DNA of 64,000 bases. It comes from Malania oleifera (lineage: Eukaryota; Streptophyta; Magnoliopsida; Santalales; Ximeniaceae). Position numbers and translations under genes: made by a program. The stretch is taken from assembly GCF_029873635.1 (NCBI RefSeq), contig NC_080422.1:7595764-7659763 (forward strand), in the 5' to 3' direction. The notes below the pieces were generated by a model. That model made no database searches and was not told the origin of the DNA. It was given only the letters and a program-made list of their open reading frames with translations. Of the stretch, positions 45,981 through 56,918 are shown one piece after another (the first letter of the stretch is position 1; each line of letters opens with the position of its first letter).

Positions 45981-47972
45981 TGTTGATTAAGGTGTAATCC
46001 CAAGAGTGGGGGTGAATTGGATATTAAAAAAAAATTTAAGCCACTTAATTTTCTTTCACACACTTCGTATAAGTTTACCAACTACTTCTAGTTGCTCAAT
46101 TACGTGTGAGTGTGGCAATCCTATCTAAGTATGCAATATACTTGATTTTAAATATAATGCGGAAAATAAAAAGTAAAAGGAAGAAAGAAGACAAACGCGA
46201 TTTTACGAGGTTCAGCCAACTTGGCCTACGTCCTCGCCTTGAGCAACTACCCAAGGATTCACTAAAAACCCCACTCCTTAAAGTGGGACGGAGCTTCCCG
46301 TACAATCCGCTGCTTACAAGAGGTACAACTTCCTCCTACTTCGCTGCTTACAAGAGATACAACTCTCTCCTCACACACCGATTCACACACTGAATCGTGT
46401 ATACAATAGAATTTGTAATATAACACTCAAAACAATGCTTCTAACGAAAGCTTGTGAGCACAATTCAAATTCCTAACACATTAACATATGATATAACTTG
46501 TAGCTCATGAATGTATGAAAAACGATACAATCGTTTTATGAATGATTATGCATCAACACACAAATCCGGATTTATTCAAAAACTCCCAAGTTAAAATATA
46601 TTTGAAATGCCTCGAAGTTAACTAGCGTTCTTGGTTCACTTTTTTAAAGATGTAAAAGTATGTTTGAAGTGAACTTGTTAACAAAATCTTTGTCTTGAAA
46701 ATAAGCTTAATCAAAATCACAAATCTTTATTCCATGAATTCTATCACAAACTGAGAATATTAATTTTCAGAAAATATCCCTCAATTTAGAAATATAGTTA
46801 TAAGTACCAAGGATATTTAATCAAGCTTTAATATATCAAAATATAAATCCTTTGAAGAACACCCACTTGAATAAAAAATCAATCAACCAAGTTAAATAAG
46901 TTTTCTCAAGTAATGATCTTCTCAAAAATATATTTTATATGAATTGATACACTCAAGATCAAAACTTTTTAATACTTAGTCAAGAACAAGCAATGAGATG
47001 AGAATTTCTTAAGAATATAAACTTGAAAGATCAAACCTCAATACTAGATTGAATTACAGTAGAGTAAGCAAGTCCCCTTTGAGAATCTGAGTTGATTTGC
47101 TCAAGCTTGAAGATTAAAGATTGAGAAGTAAGCAATCGAATAGCACTAAGAGTAGATTTTCAACATTCTCTCAACAAGGTGTGTTCTTTTCTTTCTTTTG
47201 TGTCTCTATCTTACCTTCTAGGGTTTAGATAATTTATATATATAGTGCATGACCCTTAGGATTGATCTCAGACGTTGGATCAATCAGATAGCTCGCGTGT
47301 TTTTAATAAAAATCTGACTTTTTAGGCTTTCCCGCAAGTTCAGGCAACCGAACTGGGGTTCAGGCTCCTGAAGTGACAACTTCAGGCGCCTGAGGTTCTA
47401 GGGTCAGGCGACCGAAGTACCTCTGCCAGGTTCTGTCTTTCCCACTTAATTCTTTAGGTGACTACACTTAATCTTCAAGCTACCGAACTTATTCTTCAAG
47501 CTACTGAAGTAAAGTTCAGGCGACCGAACTCCCTTTTTTCTCAAATTTTCTTTTCTAAGTTAAAAATCTACTTTGATTCTCTTCTTGGTCTTTTATAAAA
47601 CATATTTTTCAATAATTTGAAAACATTTCTAAGTTCATACAGGTTCCCTAATGATATACATGAAATGCATGAAACCTAAAATCACTCTAAGTTATATTTG
47701 AGCTTCAAAATAAATCATATGACAATGTAAATACATAAGCTCTAAATACCCATTCCCAATAGATTCTTGAACTTTGCCGCTTGTATCTTGATTCTTGTAC
47801 TCTTTGAGTTCCATGGTACTTGCCAAGATGTGTAAGCTTTACTTGAAGGATTCCATGACTCATTATCTTTCTGTGCATGCTTAATATAGTTCATGTTCAC
47901 AAACTCAATGCACAGATCAAATAACAAGTGATTTGTCATTATCAAAACAAGATTAGACTCGTAGAGTCAACA
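45981..47972 (-). mobile_element. solo LTR (family D, related to element A) inside gag of element B
   Basis: 1992 bp; TGTTGATTAAGGTG ... GTAGAGTCAACA on the plus strand. Flanks are GTGTT (45976-45980) and GTGTC (47973-47977), a 5-bp duplication with one change. The gag frame of element B continues directly across the empty site. Layout matches element A LTRs (G-run near U5, motif array 47335-47530, TATATATATA near 47235), but the array word is CAGGCGACCGAAG. No internal sequence is present, hence a solo LTR. Confidence 0.88.
47335..47530. repeat. CAGGCGACCGAAG motif array, family D LTR
   Basis: About eight copies of TTCAGGCGACCGAAGT-like words at the position where element A LTRs have TTCAGACGACTGAAGT. 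Confidence 0.75.
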
Positions 47973-48267
47973 GTGTCCAAAGAAATTCTCTAAGTAAAGA
48001 GGGTTTAGGTTTTAATGGCATTGAAAATGTTAGACGACCTAATCTTTACTTGGGACATTTCACACGCAAATCAAAATCTCAAGTCCTACCTAAAGATCCT
48101 AAGTGTAGAATGAAATGTTTTAAATTCAAACAAATTGGTCATATTCAATTTGATTGTCCACTTAGGAATAAACATGCAAAAATTAGAAAGGTGTGGGTAG
48201 TTAAGGGTGATCCAGTTACTAACCCCCGTAGATCCAACGAAATTCGAGGACTATCATCAGTCACTTA

Positions 48268-51200
48268 GTCTATCTTGCAGGTGTGCTCGAGATCTTCCTC
48301 CTCGAAGCACAGGTGGTACCTGGATAACGGGTGCTCATGACACATGACCGGCGACAAGGCAAAATTTGCATCTATTATTCCCAGGGATGGAGGATATGTG
48401 ACATTTGGCGACAATGCAAAGGGACGCATCATTGGCGTAGGTAAGGTCGGTAAGGATCCTTCCCTGGTTATTGATAATGTTCTATTAGTTGATGGGTTGA
48501 AGTATAATTTATTGAGCATAAGTCAATTGTGTGATAAAGGATATAAGGTTTCATTTGAAAATAATAAATGTATAGTTGAAAATAAATCAGATCATAAAAT
48601 TCTTTTCACTGCAGACCGGCATAAAAATGTGTATACTACTAGTTTTGACAATTTAGTTTCACAACAAGTAACTTATTTTTCTGCAATAAATGAAACTAGT
48701 TGGTTATGGCACAAGCGCTTATGACATGCTAGCATGGACTTATTGTCAAAACTAGTAAGAAAATATTTAGTAAAAGGCTTGCCTAAAACATCATTTGTGA
48801 AAGATAAAATCTGTGATGCATGTCAAATGGGTAAGTAAACAAAATCAAGTTTTAAGAAAAAGAAATTCATATCTACCACTAGACCATTTGAAATGTTTCA
48901 CTTAGATTTATTTGGTCCTAATTCAGTGCAAAGTCTAGGTGAAAAATCATATGCCTTTGTGATTGTTGATGATTATTCTAGGTTCACATAGGTGCTATTT
49001 CTCTCACATAAAAATGAATAATGTGAACATTTTACTAAACTTTGCAAAAGAATTCAAAATAAAAAAGGTTGTAAGATAACTCATGTAAGAAGTGATAAAG
49101 GCACTGAATTTAAAAATGATGGGATAGAAATTTATTGTGACCTAGAGGGCATATCACATAACTTTTCTGTACCTAAGACCCCTCAACAAAATGGTGTGGT
49201 AGAATGAAAGAATAGGTCACTAGAATAAATGGGTAGAACTATGCTGAATGAACATAAGCTACCTAAATATTTTTAGGGTAAGGTCATAAATACTGCATGT
49301 TATGTCATGAACAAGGTATTGATTAGACCTTCACTTAATAAAACCCCTTATAAATTGTGGAACAACCATAGACATAATATTTCATACTTCTATGTTTTTG
49401 GTTGCAAATGCTTTATGCTTAGGGATAATGAACATCTAGGAAAATTTGATTCTAAATCTGATGAAGGCATTTTTCTAGGTTATTCTCTTAATAATAAAGC
49501 ATATAGAGTTTTCAATAAAAGAACATTGACTGTCATTGAATCTATCCATGTCGTATTTGATGAATCTAATCCATTTTCTAAGAAAAATTATGAAGATGAT
49601 ATTGACATTAGAAAATGCTTAGACAAGTTATTTATTGAAAACAATGCAAGTGAAAATTCAGAAATAAATGATAAATCATCTAAAAATAATGACAATGAAA
49701 ACGAAGTTTAGGAGTTGTCTAGAGATTGAAAATTCATTAGAAATCATCATATAGATCAAATTATAGGTGAACCATCCTGTGGTGTAGCCACAAGATCTTC
49801 CTTGAAGAACCTAGTGAGTCATTCTGTTTTCTTGTCCCAAGAAGGACCTAAAAATATTAAAGAAGCAATAGAGGATGAGTCTTGGGTAATGTCCATGCAA
49901 GAAGAACTTAATCACTTTAAAAGAAGCAAAGTGTGGACCCTAGTTCGTAGGCCAAGTGATCATAAAATTATTGGAACCAAATAAGTATATAGAAATAAGA
50001 AAGATGAGAATGGGGTAGTAAGTAGGAATAAGGCTAGACTAGTTGCCTAGGGTTATAATCAGAAAGAGGGAATTGATTTTGATGAAATCTATGCTCTCAT
50101 TGCTAGGATGGAAGTCATTCATATGCTACTTGCTTATACAACTTTTAAAAACTTTAAATTATTTCAAATGGATGTTAAAAGCGCTTTTCTAAATTGCTAT
50201 ATTAATGAGGAAGTATATATAGAACAACTGCCCGGTTTTGAAAATCATAAATATCCAAATCATGTATACCAGTTGTCTAAGGCCTTGTATGGATTGAAAT
50301 AAGCTCCTAGAGCTTGGTATGAGAGGCTTTGTGGTTTTCTACTAGAAAATGGGTTTACCCATGGTAAGATTGACACTACACTCTTCATCAAATCCAAAAA
50401 TAATTTTATGCTCTTAGTACAAATTTATGATGACGATATCATTTTTGGAGCAATCAATGATGACTAGTGTAATGAGTTTTCCAAATGCTTGCAAAGTGAA
50501 TTTGAAATGAGCATGATGGGTGAGCTTAGTTTCTTTTTAGGGCTTCAAATTAAACAAGCTAAATATGGAACTTTCATATGTCAATCTAAATATGTCAGAG
50601 ACTTGCTAAAGAAATTTAATATGGAATAGTGTAAAATTATTGGTACTCCTATGAGTTCTTCCATCAAACTTGATAAAGATGAGCAAGGGATCCCTGTTGA
50701 TGTGAAATTGTATCATGGCATGATTGGGATCCTCTATATCTCACTGCTAGTAGGCCTGATATTATGTTTAGTGTGTGCATGTGTGTTAGGTTTCAAGGCC
50801 ACTCCTAAGGAATCTCATCTATTAGCAGTTAAACGAATCCTTAGGTATCTAATTGGAACTATAGAGTTAGGCTTATGGATAGTAAGGTTGATAGGAAGAG
50901 TACCAGCGGCACTTGTCACTATTTAGGACAATCTCTCGTTTCTTGGTTCTCTAAGAAACAAAACTCAGTTGCCCTATCTACAGCTAAAGCAAAATATATC
51001 GCGACTGGAAGTTATTGTGCTCAAACTCTTTATATGAAACAACAACTTATGGACTTTGGATTGCACTAAGATACAGTCTCGATTAAATGTGATAATACTA
51101 GTGCAATCAACATCTCAAAAAATCCTATCTCACATTCACGAACAAAACACATTAAGATTAGACATCACTTTCTTCGTGATCATGTGCAGAAGGGGATGTG

Positions 51201-51323
51201 GCTCTTGAGTTTGTATGCAGTAGTGAGAAATGGGTAGATATTTTCACTAAACCACTTCTAGAAGATAGATTCATACAAATTAGACGTGAACTAGGTCTCA
51301 TGCATAGTAGAGATGCTTCCTAG
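48268..51323 (+). pseudogene. Copia pol of element B with many in-frame stops
   Basis: Protease region (GDKAKFAS near 48345, its DSG reading as DNG or stop-containing), pre-integrase region with CDACQMGK, and integrase with LDLFGPN, RSDKGTEF and QQNGVVE. Reverse transcriptase follows with WVMSMQEELNHF, VKSAFLNCYINEEVYIEQ and IYDDDIIFGA, where the usual catalytic YIDDI reads YDDDI. RNase H shows KVDRKSTSGTCHYLG, and the frame ends with IFTKPLLEDRF and GLMHSRDAS at 51323. More than a dozen stops fall where element A has Trp, Gln or Arg codons. Confidence 0.88.
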
Positions 51324-51868
51324 ATATTTCATAGTTTGCATAAACTTAGGGGGATCTTTCTAATATTTTCAAAGTCTAATAATTAATATAATAATTGGTA
51401 TCTTCCATTGGCTTGGACTTTATGAAATTAGTTATGTTTTGTAATGCCCAATTCTCATATCTACTGCATGATGATGATTGCATTTATGTTTTATGTATTG
51501 ATCATACTGGAACTATTTGAGTTAAGTAGTTGTAGATAAACTGTTAGATCTTAAAAACTCAAAACAGGTCATTTTTATACAGGATTTCTTTTTTTCGGAA
51601 ATGTTCAATTTTCAAACAGCATGTTGCCGGAATTTTTTAAAATTTCCCAAACTTATAGTGTATACTAATGATTTATACCCATTGTATAAGGCTATTACTT
51701 TCATAACCCTTTTTTCTGTTGCCAAAAGGGGGAGATGGATAAAAGGGCAAAAATTGGGTTGCACTTAAGAAAAATAATTTGCATTGACAAACTTTTACAT
51801 AATGCACATTGTTTGGGGGAGCCTTCTAAGGCTATACCCATTTTTTGCATGATATATTTGTCATCATC

Positions 51869-51882
51869 AAAAAGGAGGAGAA
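51869..51882 (+). other. polypurine tract of element B
   Basis: AAAAAGGAGGAGAA immediately before the 3' LTR at 51883. A second purine run, AAAAGGGGGAGATGG, lies upstream near 51725. The stretch 51324-51868 between pol and this tract is non-coding. Confidence 0.7.
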
Positions 51883-53802
51883 TGTTGACCTTATAGGTCA
51901 TACCCGGTTTTGATAATGACAAATACTTATTGTATTTGACGACTATTTGAGGATATGAATAATTGGAAAATCAAAATGATGACACAAGAAGTAGAGGTTG
52001 AAGACACTGAAGACCATATTTGTGTTGTACTTTAATTTCATTTTATGTATTGCAGGTATGTAATAGTAAATAGGAGAAAATTGGTCTGTAATAATCAAAT
52101 GCATTATATGCAATAGGTAAGCTAAAAAAGACCTAGAATGACCCTTGGATCCACATGCATGCACAAACATATATGCTTATATGGATAGGGTGATTGTATA
52201 AGGGAGTTGGAATCGAATTGCATTAAAAATGCATATTTGGTTGACCGAACCAGAACATATAAAAATATTTGGTCGACCGAACCGGTTAAGTAGTCAACAT
52301 TTTAACCATAGCTCGGTCGACCGTGCCATGCCAAGTTCATATAACTTGGTCGACCGAACTCCCATTGAGTCAACATTTGACTCCTAGGTCGACCGACCAG
52401 AAATATACGGGCAATGCCTTGGTTGACCAAACCCCCACGTGGGAGAATCCAACTTCTCGGTCGACCGAACTTCATAGGTCAAAATCACCTTGTCAACTGA
52501 ACCGCGCAGAAATGGAAAAATCGCCTTTGGGACCCTTAGTCTGGTCGACCGAACTCTCAGTTCAAATTTCTCCCGGTTGACCAAACTTCATCACTTGGTC
52601 AACCGAACCTCAAGTTCGATCAACCGGTGCTCTCGAGTTGAAATTTTTTTTTTTTACCGCAGTTAAACTTCTTGAACGGGGTTAATTATGCTAAAATGTT
52701 TTAAAACAATGCTAACAATACCCTATGTGTCCTGGACGGTTATAATTATGGGGTAGTCTATATATACCCCCTCATTTGAAAAAATTAGCACCTAATTAGC
52801 AATCTTGATTAGCAAAATTCTCTGAAATTCAAAATTTTCATATACTCATTTTGAGGCCTCCCACACTCACTCGTGCTAGTTCTTATTGCAAAAATCCCTT
52901 CGTAAGTGTGTGCTTGAGTGTTGTTTCTATTAGGCTATTGCTCTCCCATGCTTGATTGATTGCAATTATTTTCTTTGGGAACAAAGCTTATAGTTTTTCC
53001 TAGGAGACTTTGTTAATTCAGGTATAATCCTAAAAAGGGGGGGGGGGGTGAATTGGTATTTTTTAAAAACCTTTAGAATTACTTACCACATAATCCCTAT
53101 TTATATATTTAACAAATCAATTGCAGGGATTTAAAATTGATTTAAATTATTATATCAATGAATCCTTTTCACCCAATTAATTGTTAAGTGCGTGTGGGTT
53201 ATTTAACATACACATGCAAGATAGATATTTAAATGTGTTACGGAACATAAAAGGAGTAAAGGAGAAGAGAAGGCAAACACAATTTTTACGAGGTTCAACC
53301 AACCCGGCTTACGTCCTCACCTTGAGAAACTCACTCAAGGATTCCACTATATCCTTGCTCCTTTAACCGGGACGAAACTTCCCTTACATCCACTGCTTAC
53401 AAGAGGCACAGCTTCCTCCTCACCCGGTTCACAACCCTAATCGTGGTTACAATTACAATATTTCAAATTTGCAAAACAACTCAAGATTTTCTTCTGACAA
53501 AGCTAGTGAGTACAATTGAAACCTAACACATATCCATATGATGAAACTTGAAGCTCAGTATGTAAGTAATGATACAATCATTATATGAATGATATTATTC
53601 GACAAGTTTCCCTTTTATCCAATCTCCCAAAATAATAATATAAGTAAACGCTTTGGAGAAATTAGGATTCTAGTTCAACTTATTTGACATACGAATATCA
53701 AATGTGAACTCATCAAAAGATTTGTCTTGAATATTATAACGATCAAAATCAATAAGCTTTCTTCCAAATATTCAACCACAATATGATCTTTGTAATACGC
53801 AA

Positions 53803-53836
<34 letters not shown>

Positions 53837-56293
53837 GATATGATTTCCAAAGATCAAAAACCTAATATAATATTTTTTAGAAAATATCCCTCAAGAATAT
53901 ATAAATAGTTATGAACTCTATGGATATTTAATCAATTGGTTTTGTAGTATTGAAAATATCAAATTATTATTTGAAAACACACCTAAATCAAAACCATTTG
54001 ACCAATGGCAAAAACTTTTCTCAAGTAGTGATCTTGTCAAAACAATCTATATGTAAGCACACTCAAGATCAATCACTTAACTTATATTCAATAATGGATT
54101 TTGATATGAAAAGTTCTTTGAGAATAAATATGAACAAGCAAATCAGTTTAGTTGAAAAAACTCTATGAGAAAAAATATTAACAAGCAGGTCGATTTACCA
54201 AACCTCAATACCAAGTTGATTGCACAACAACCAGAAGAAAGTCTTTTGAAGATCAATGTAGCTTTAGCTCAGATTTGAAGTATAAGATTTGAAATCCCAA
54301 TCAAGAACTCAGTAGTGTATTCTTCCAAGTTGTGCTAATCATACAATATGCTCAATCATATGCCAAAGGTTTGTTCTCTTCTTTTTCTCTTCCTTCTCTT
54401 GGGGGCACTACGGTTTAGATATTAATTATATAGGTAACCTTGCCCTTAGAATGAATCTTAACCATTGGATCAAAAAATACCTCACGTGTTCTCTTATTAA
54501 AAATCAAAATTTTTAATCTTCTCGTAAGTTCAAACGATTGAGGGTTAAGGCTTAGATGACTAAAGTTCCTTAGAGTATCGAAAAATTAACCTGGACACAA
54601 GGTCAGACGACTGAAGTTGGGGTTCAGTCTTCTGAGGTGTCAGGTTCAAACGACTAAAGTTTGAGTTCAGTCTTCTAATGTGCTTTTTTTAGGTTCTGTG
54701 TTTCACCATTAATTCTTCAGATGACTGAACTTAATCTTCGGTCTTCTGAAGAAATTCTTCAGACGACTGAGCTTAACTTTGATCATCTGAAGTTCAATAT
54801 TCAGACGACTGAACGTGGAGTTCAATCTTCTGAACAGCTCATTTTCTAGATTTTTTTCTTTTTAGTTTCAGAAATATGATTTGCTCTCTTTCTTTGCTCT
54901 TTTATAAAACATTTTTCAGGGTTTTAAAAATTTATCTAAGTCCATAAATATCCTTTATTGATGTTCATGAGATGCATGAGTCCTAAGGTCAGTCTAGGGT
55001 TTATTTTGAGCCTCAAATTAAATCATATGAAATATGTGAATACATTAATTCTAAGTACCTATTCCTATGATGTTCTTGAACTTGCCGCTTGCATCTTCAT
55101 TCTTCTACTCTTTTAGTTCCATGGTTTGTGCCAAGTTATGTATGCTTTAATCTTCATGGCTTCCATGGCTTGTTATCCTTTTGTGCATGCCAAATATTGT
55201 TCTTGTTCACAATCTCAATGGACAGATCAAATACCAAGTGATTTGTCATTATCAAAACAGGATTAGACTCGTAGAGTTAACAGACTTTATTGATAAGTCT
55301 TTCTTAGGGAAACTTCATTTGAGCTTGTGAGTATTGCATTCTCATTACAATATCTCAAGGAGTTCACATTGCTTTTTGATTGCTAAAACATATTTCAAAT
55401 CAACTTCAAATATCTCATGTGATTTACTTTGAGAAATATTTTGTTGAGATATTTTTGCATTACTTTGAGAAATATTTTGTTGATATATTTGTGCATATGC
55501 AAAAAGATCTTTGTTGAAATATCCTTTGATTGATTTTATCTTATTGAACACAAAGATCAAATCGTTTTATAAATTAAATCTGAATATCTCTTAAGATTTA
55601 TATTTGTACAAAAACATTTGTTCGGATATTTAAAGTGTGCTAAAGATCTTTGTTTGAACATTGCGATTGAAATCATTTTTTTGACACAAAGATCACATCA
55701 TTTTCACTCTCACGCATTGATTGCAATATTTGCATAAATAATTGAGAGTGGACATTTAGACCACATTGAGCTTACTTCATTATATCATTCGGTGGTGTAT
55801 TGATTAGATTGGGTACATATCTGCTTTACTGAGAAGCATAATCATTGTACTAGTTTCATTATTGAGAAATATTGTTATATTCCAGGTGTGGCCTGAGGGG
55901 GCTGTAATCCAGCCCGATAAAGATTGTATGTAAAGGTCGAGGTCAGTCTTGTGCTAATTAACCTAATTGTTTAGGTGCTGCTCCACCCGTTACACCCATT
56001 AAGTGAGCTTTATAGTGGTAATCCATGTGCTTGTTAGCCAAGGCAGGGACTTAGGCAGTTTTCCGAACCTCAATAACATTTCTGGGTGTTATTTCTTATT
56101 TACCACTTTCTGGTGCATGCTTGGTTGATTTTATCGTGCAACTTAATTTCCCTTGCATATTTAAATTGATTTAATTTATCTACATTAGATTGACCATAAG
56201 GTTGTGTAATACTGCAGTTAGGGGATTGACTTAGGATATAAATTTTTGAAAATACCAATTCACCTCCCTTTTGGGATTACGGTAAAGCTAAAA
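51883..56293 (+). repeat. 3' LTR of element B, split by a solo LTR
   Basis: Two parts, 51883-53010 and 55288-56293, match the 5' LTR. Its TATA box is at 52758-52767 and its motif array at 52240-52645. The terminal CA has become AA at 56292-56293. Relative to the 5' LTR, the second part has a local tandem duplication of about 40 bp (ACTTTGAGAAATATTTTGTTG, at about 55427-55496). Confidence 0.88.
53006..55287 (-). mobile_element. solo LTR of element A family inside the 3' LTR of element B
   Basis: LTR 53011-55282 (2272 bp), TGTTAATTCAGG ... GTAGAGTTAACA, between perfect GACTT duplications (53006-53010 and 55283-55287). It keeps the array (54525-54840), the TATA region (about 54425-54435), a degraded MSA-like motif (54459-54469) and an (AT)n tract (53803-53828). 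It carries no primer site or internal sequence. Confidence 0.92.
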
Positions 56294-56298
56294 AAATG

Positions 56299-56494
56299 CA
56301 TATCAGATGAATTTTCAAAAAATGATGCTCCCCCTTAATTATGCAATCAAAGAATTTCATTTTCAATAATAGTATTTGGTATAACAAAATTTTCAAATAT
56401 AGAGATGAGCTTTAAGTTCCATTGTGAATTTAGGGCTATATGATATATATAATATTAATTTCTTAAACTTAAAATCTATGTGATGGACAAGTTA
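56299..56494 (-). mobile_element. continuation of the LARD-like internal region
   Basis: About 200 bp resembling the sequence left of 42477 (GATGCTCCCCCTTAATTATGCA; GATGAGCTTTAAGTTCC). It ends where the family G LTR starts at 56495. The original element's 5' end is not in the window. Confidence 0.5.
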
Positions 56495-56579
56495 TGTAGT
56501 AACCCGGACAATTATAGGAGTTAAATAATAAAGAAATTGGGGGGGGGGGGGAGGAAATTTTACAGGGAACACAGCAGAG

Positions 56580-56775
56580 CCTCATCGACAAACGCAGAGC
56601 ATTCATCGATGAACAGTCTTCTTGGGCTCGTTGACATGGATGCATGTCTCATCGACGAGAGTTTACCAAGAGGCTGTTTTCGGGGTCTAAAACTCGTCAA
56701 CGAGGGTTAGGTGTTCGTCGACAAACTCCCTTCTTAGACTCGTCGATGAGGTGACATGGCTCGTCGACGAGGCCA
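56580..56775. repeat. TCGTCGACGA motif array in family G LTR copy 1
   Basis: Eight variants of CTCGTCGACGAGG (for example TCATCGATGAAC, CGTCAACGAGG, CGTCGACAAAC), spaced about 20-40 bp. Copy 2 has eight at 58610-58800, and the left LTR has at least three at 3775-3900. Confidence 0.85.
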
Positions 56776-56798
56776 CGTGGCAAGAGGACTATAAATAG
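56773..56798 (+). promoter_or_regulatory. G-box and TATA box of family G LTR copy 1
   Basis: CCACGTGG (56773-56780), a perfect palindromic G-box, followed 8 bp later by CTATAAATAG (56789-56798). Copy 2 has TGACGTGG and GTATAAATAG (58806-58815). Confidence 0.6.
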
Positions 56799-56838
56799 TC
56801 GAAAATGACATTTCAGCGGAGAAAATTGTTTTCTCTCA

Positions 56839-56840
<2 letters not shown>

Positions 56841-56909
<69 letters not shown>
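56841..56909. repeat. (CT)n microsatellite downstream of the LTR TATA box
   Basis: About 34 CT units starting about 43 bp after the TATA box. Confidence 0.95.

Positions 56910-56918
<9 letters not shown>

Larger units (their letters stand above)
44592..48267 (+). pseudogene. Copia gag of element B, split by a solo LTR
   Basis: ATG at 44592 (MAHSTVTRFPEGPSS). UBN2-type core with IYLQNIDWKVWRIISKGN and LDVNEFNRV, a Lys-rich region, an intact CCHC knuckle (CYNCNKVRHIKPDC) near 45480, and a coiled-coil-like segment to 45980. Coding homology then resumes at 47973, after the solo LTR, with a second knuckle (CFKFKQIGHIQFDC, one Cys replaced) near 48120. Stops interrupt it at several tryptophan and glutamine codons. 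Clearly homologous to the gag of element A. Confidence 0.85.
42473..56298 (+). mobile_element. Copia LTR retrotransposon (element B), plus strand, with two nested solo LTRs
   Basis: Runs 42478-56293 between AAATG duplications (42473-42477 and 56294-56298). It has LTRs of about 2.05 kb, a tRNA-Met primer site, a gag-pol order as in element A, and a polypurine tract before the 3' LTR. A solo LTR (45981-47972) splits gag and another (53011-55282) splits the 3' LTR. The polyprotein shows many in-frame stops, so the element is dead. It inserted into the non-coding interior of the minus-strand LARD-like element. Confidence 0.92.
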
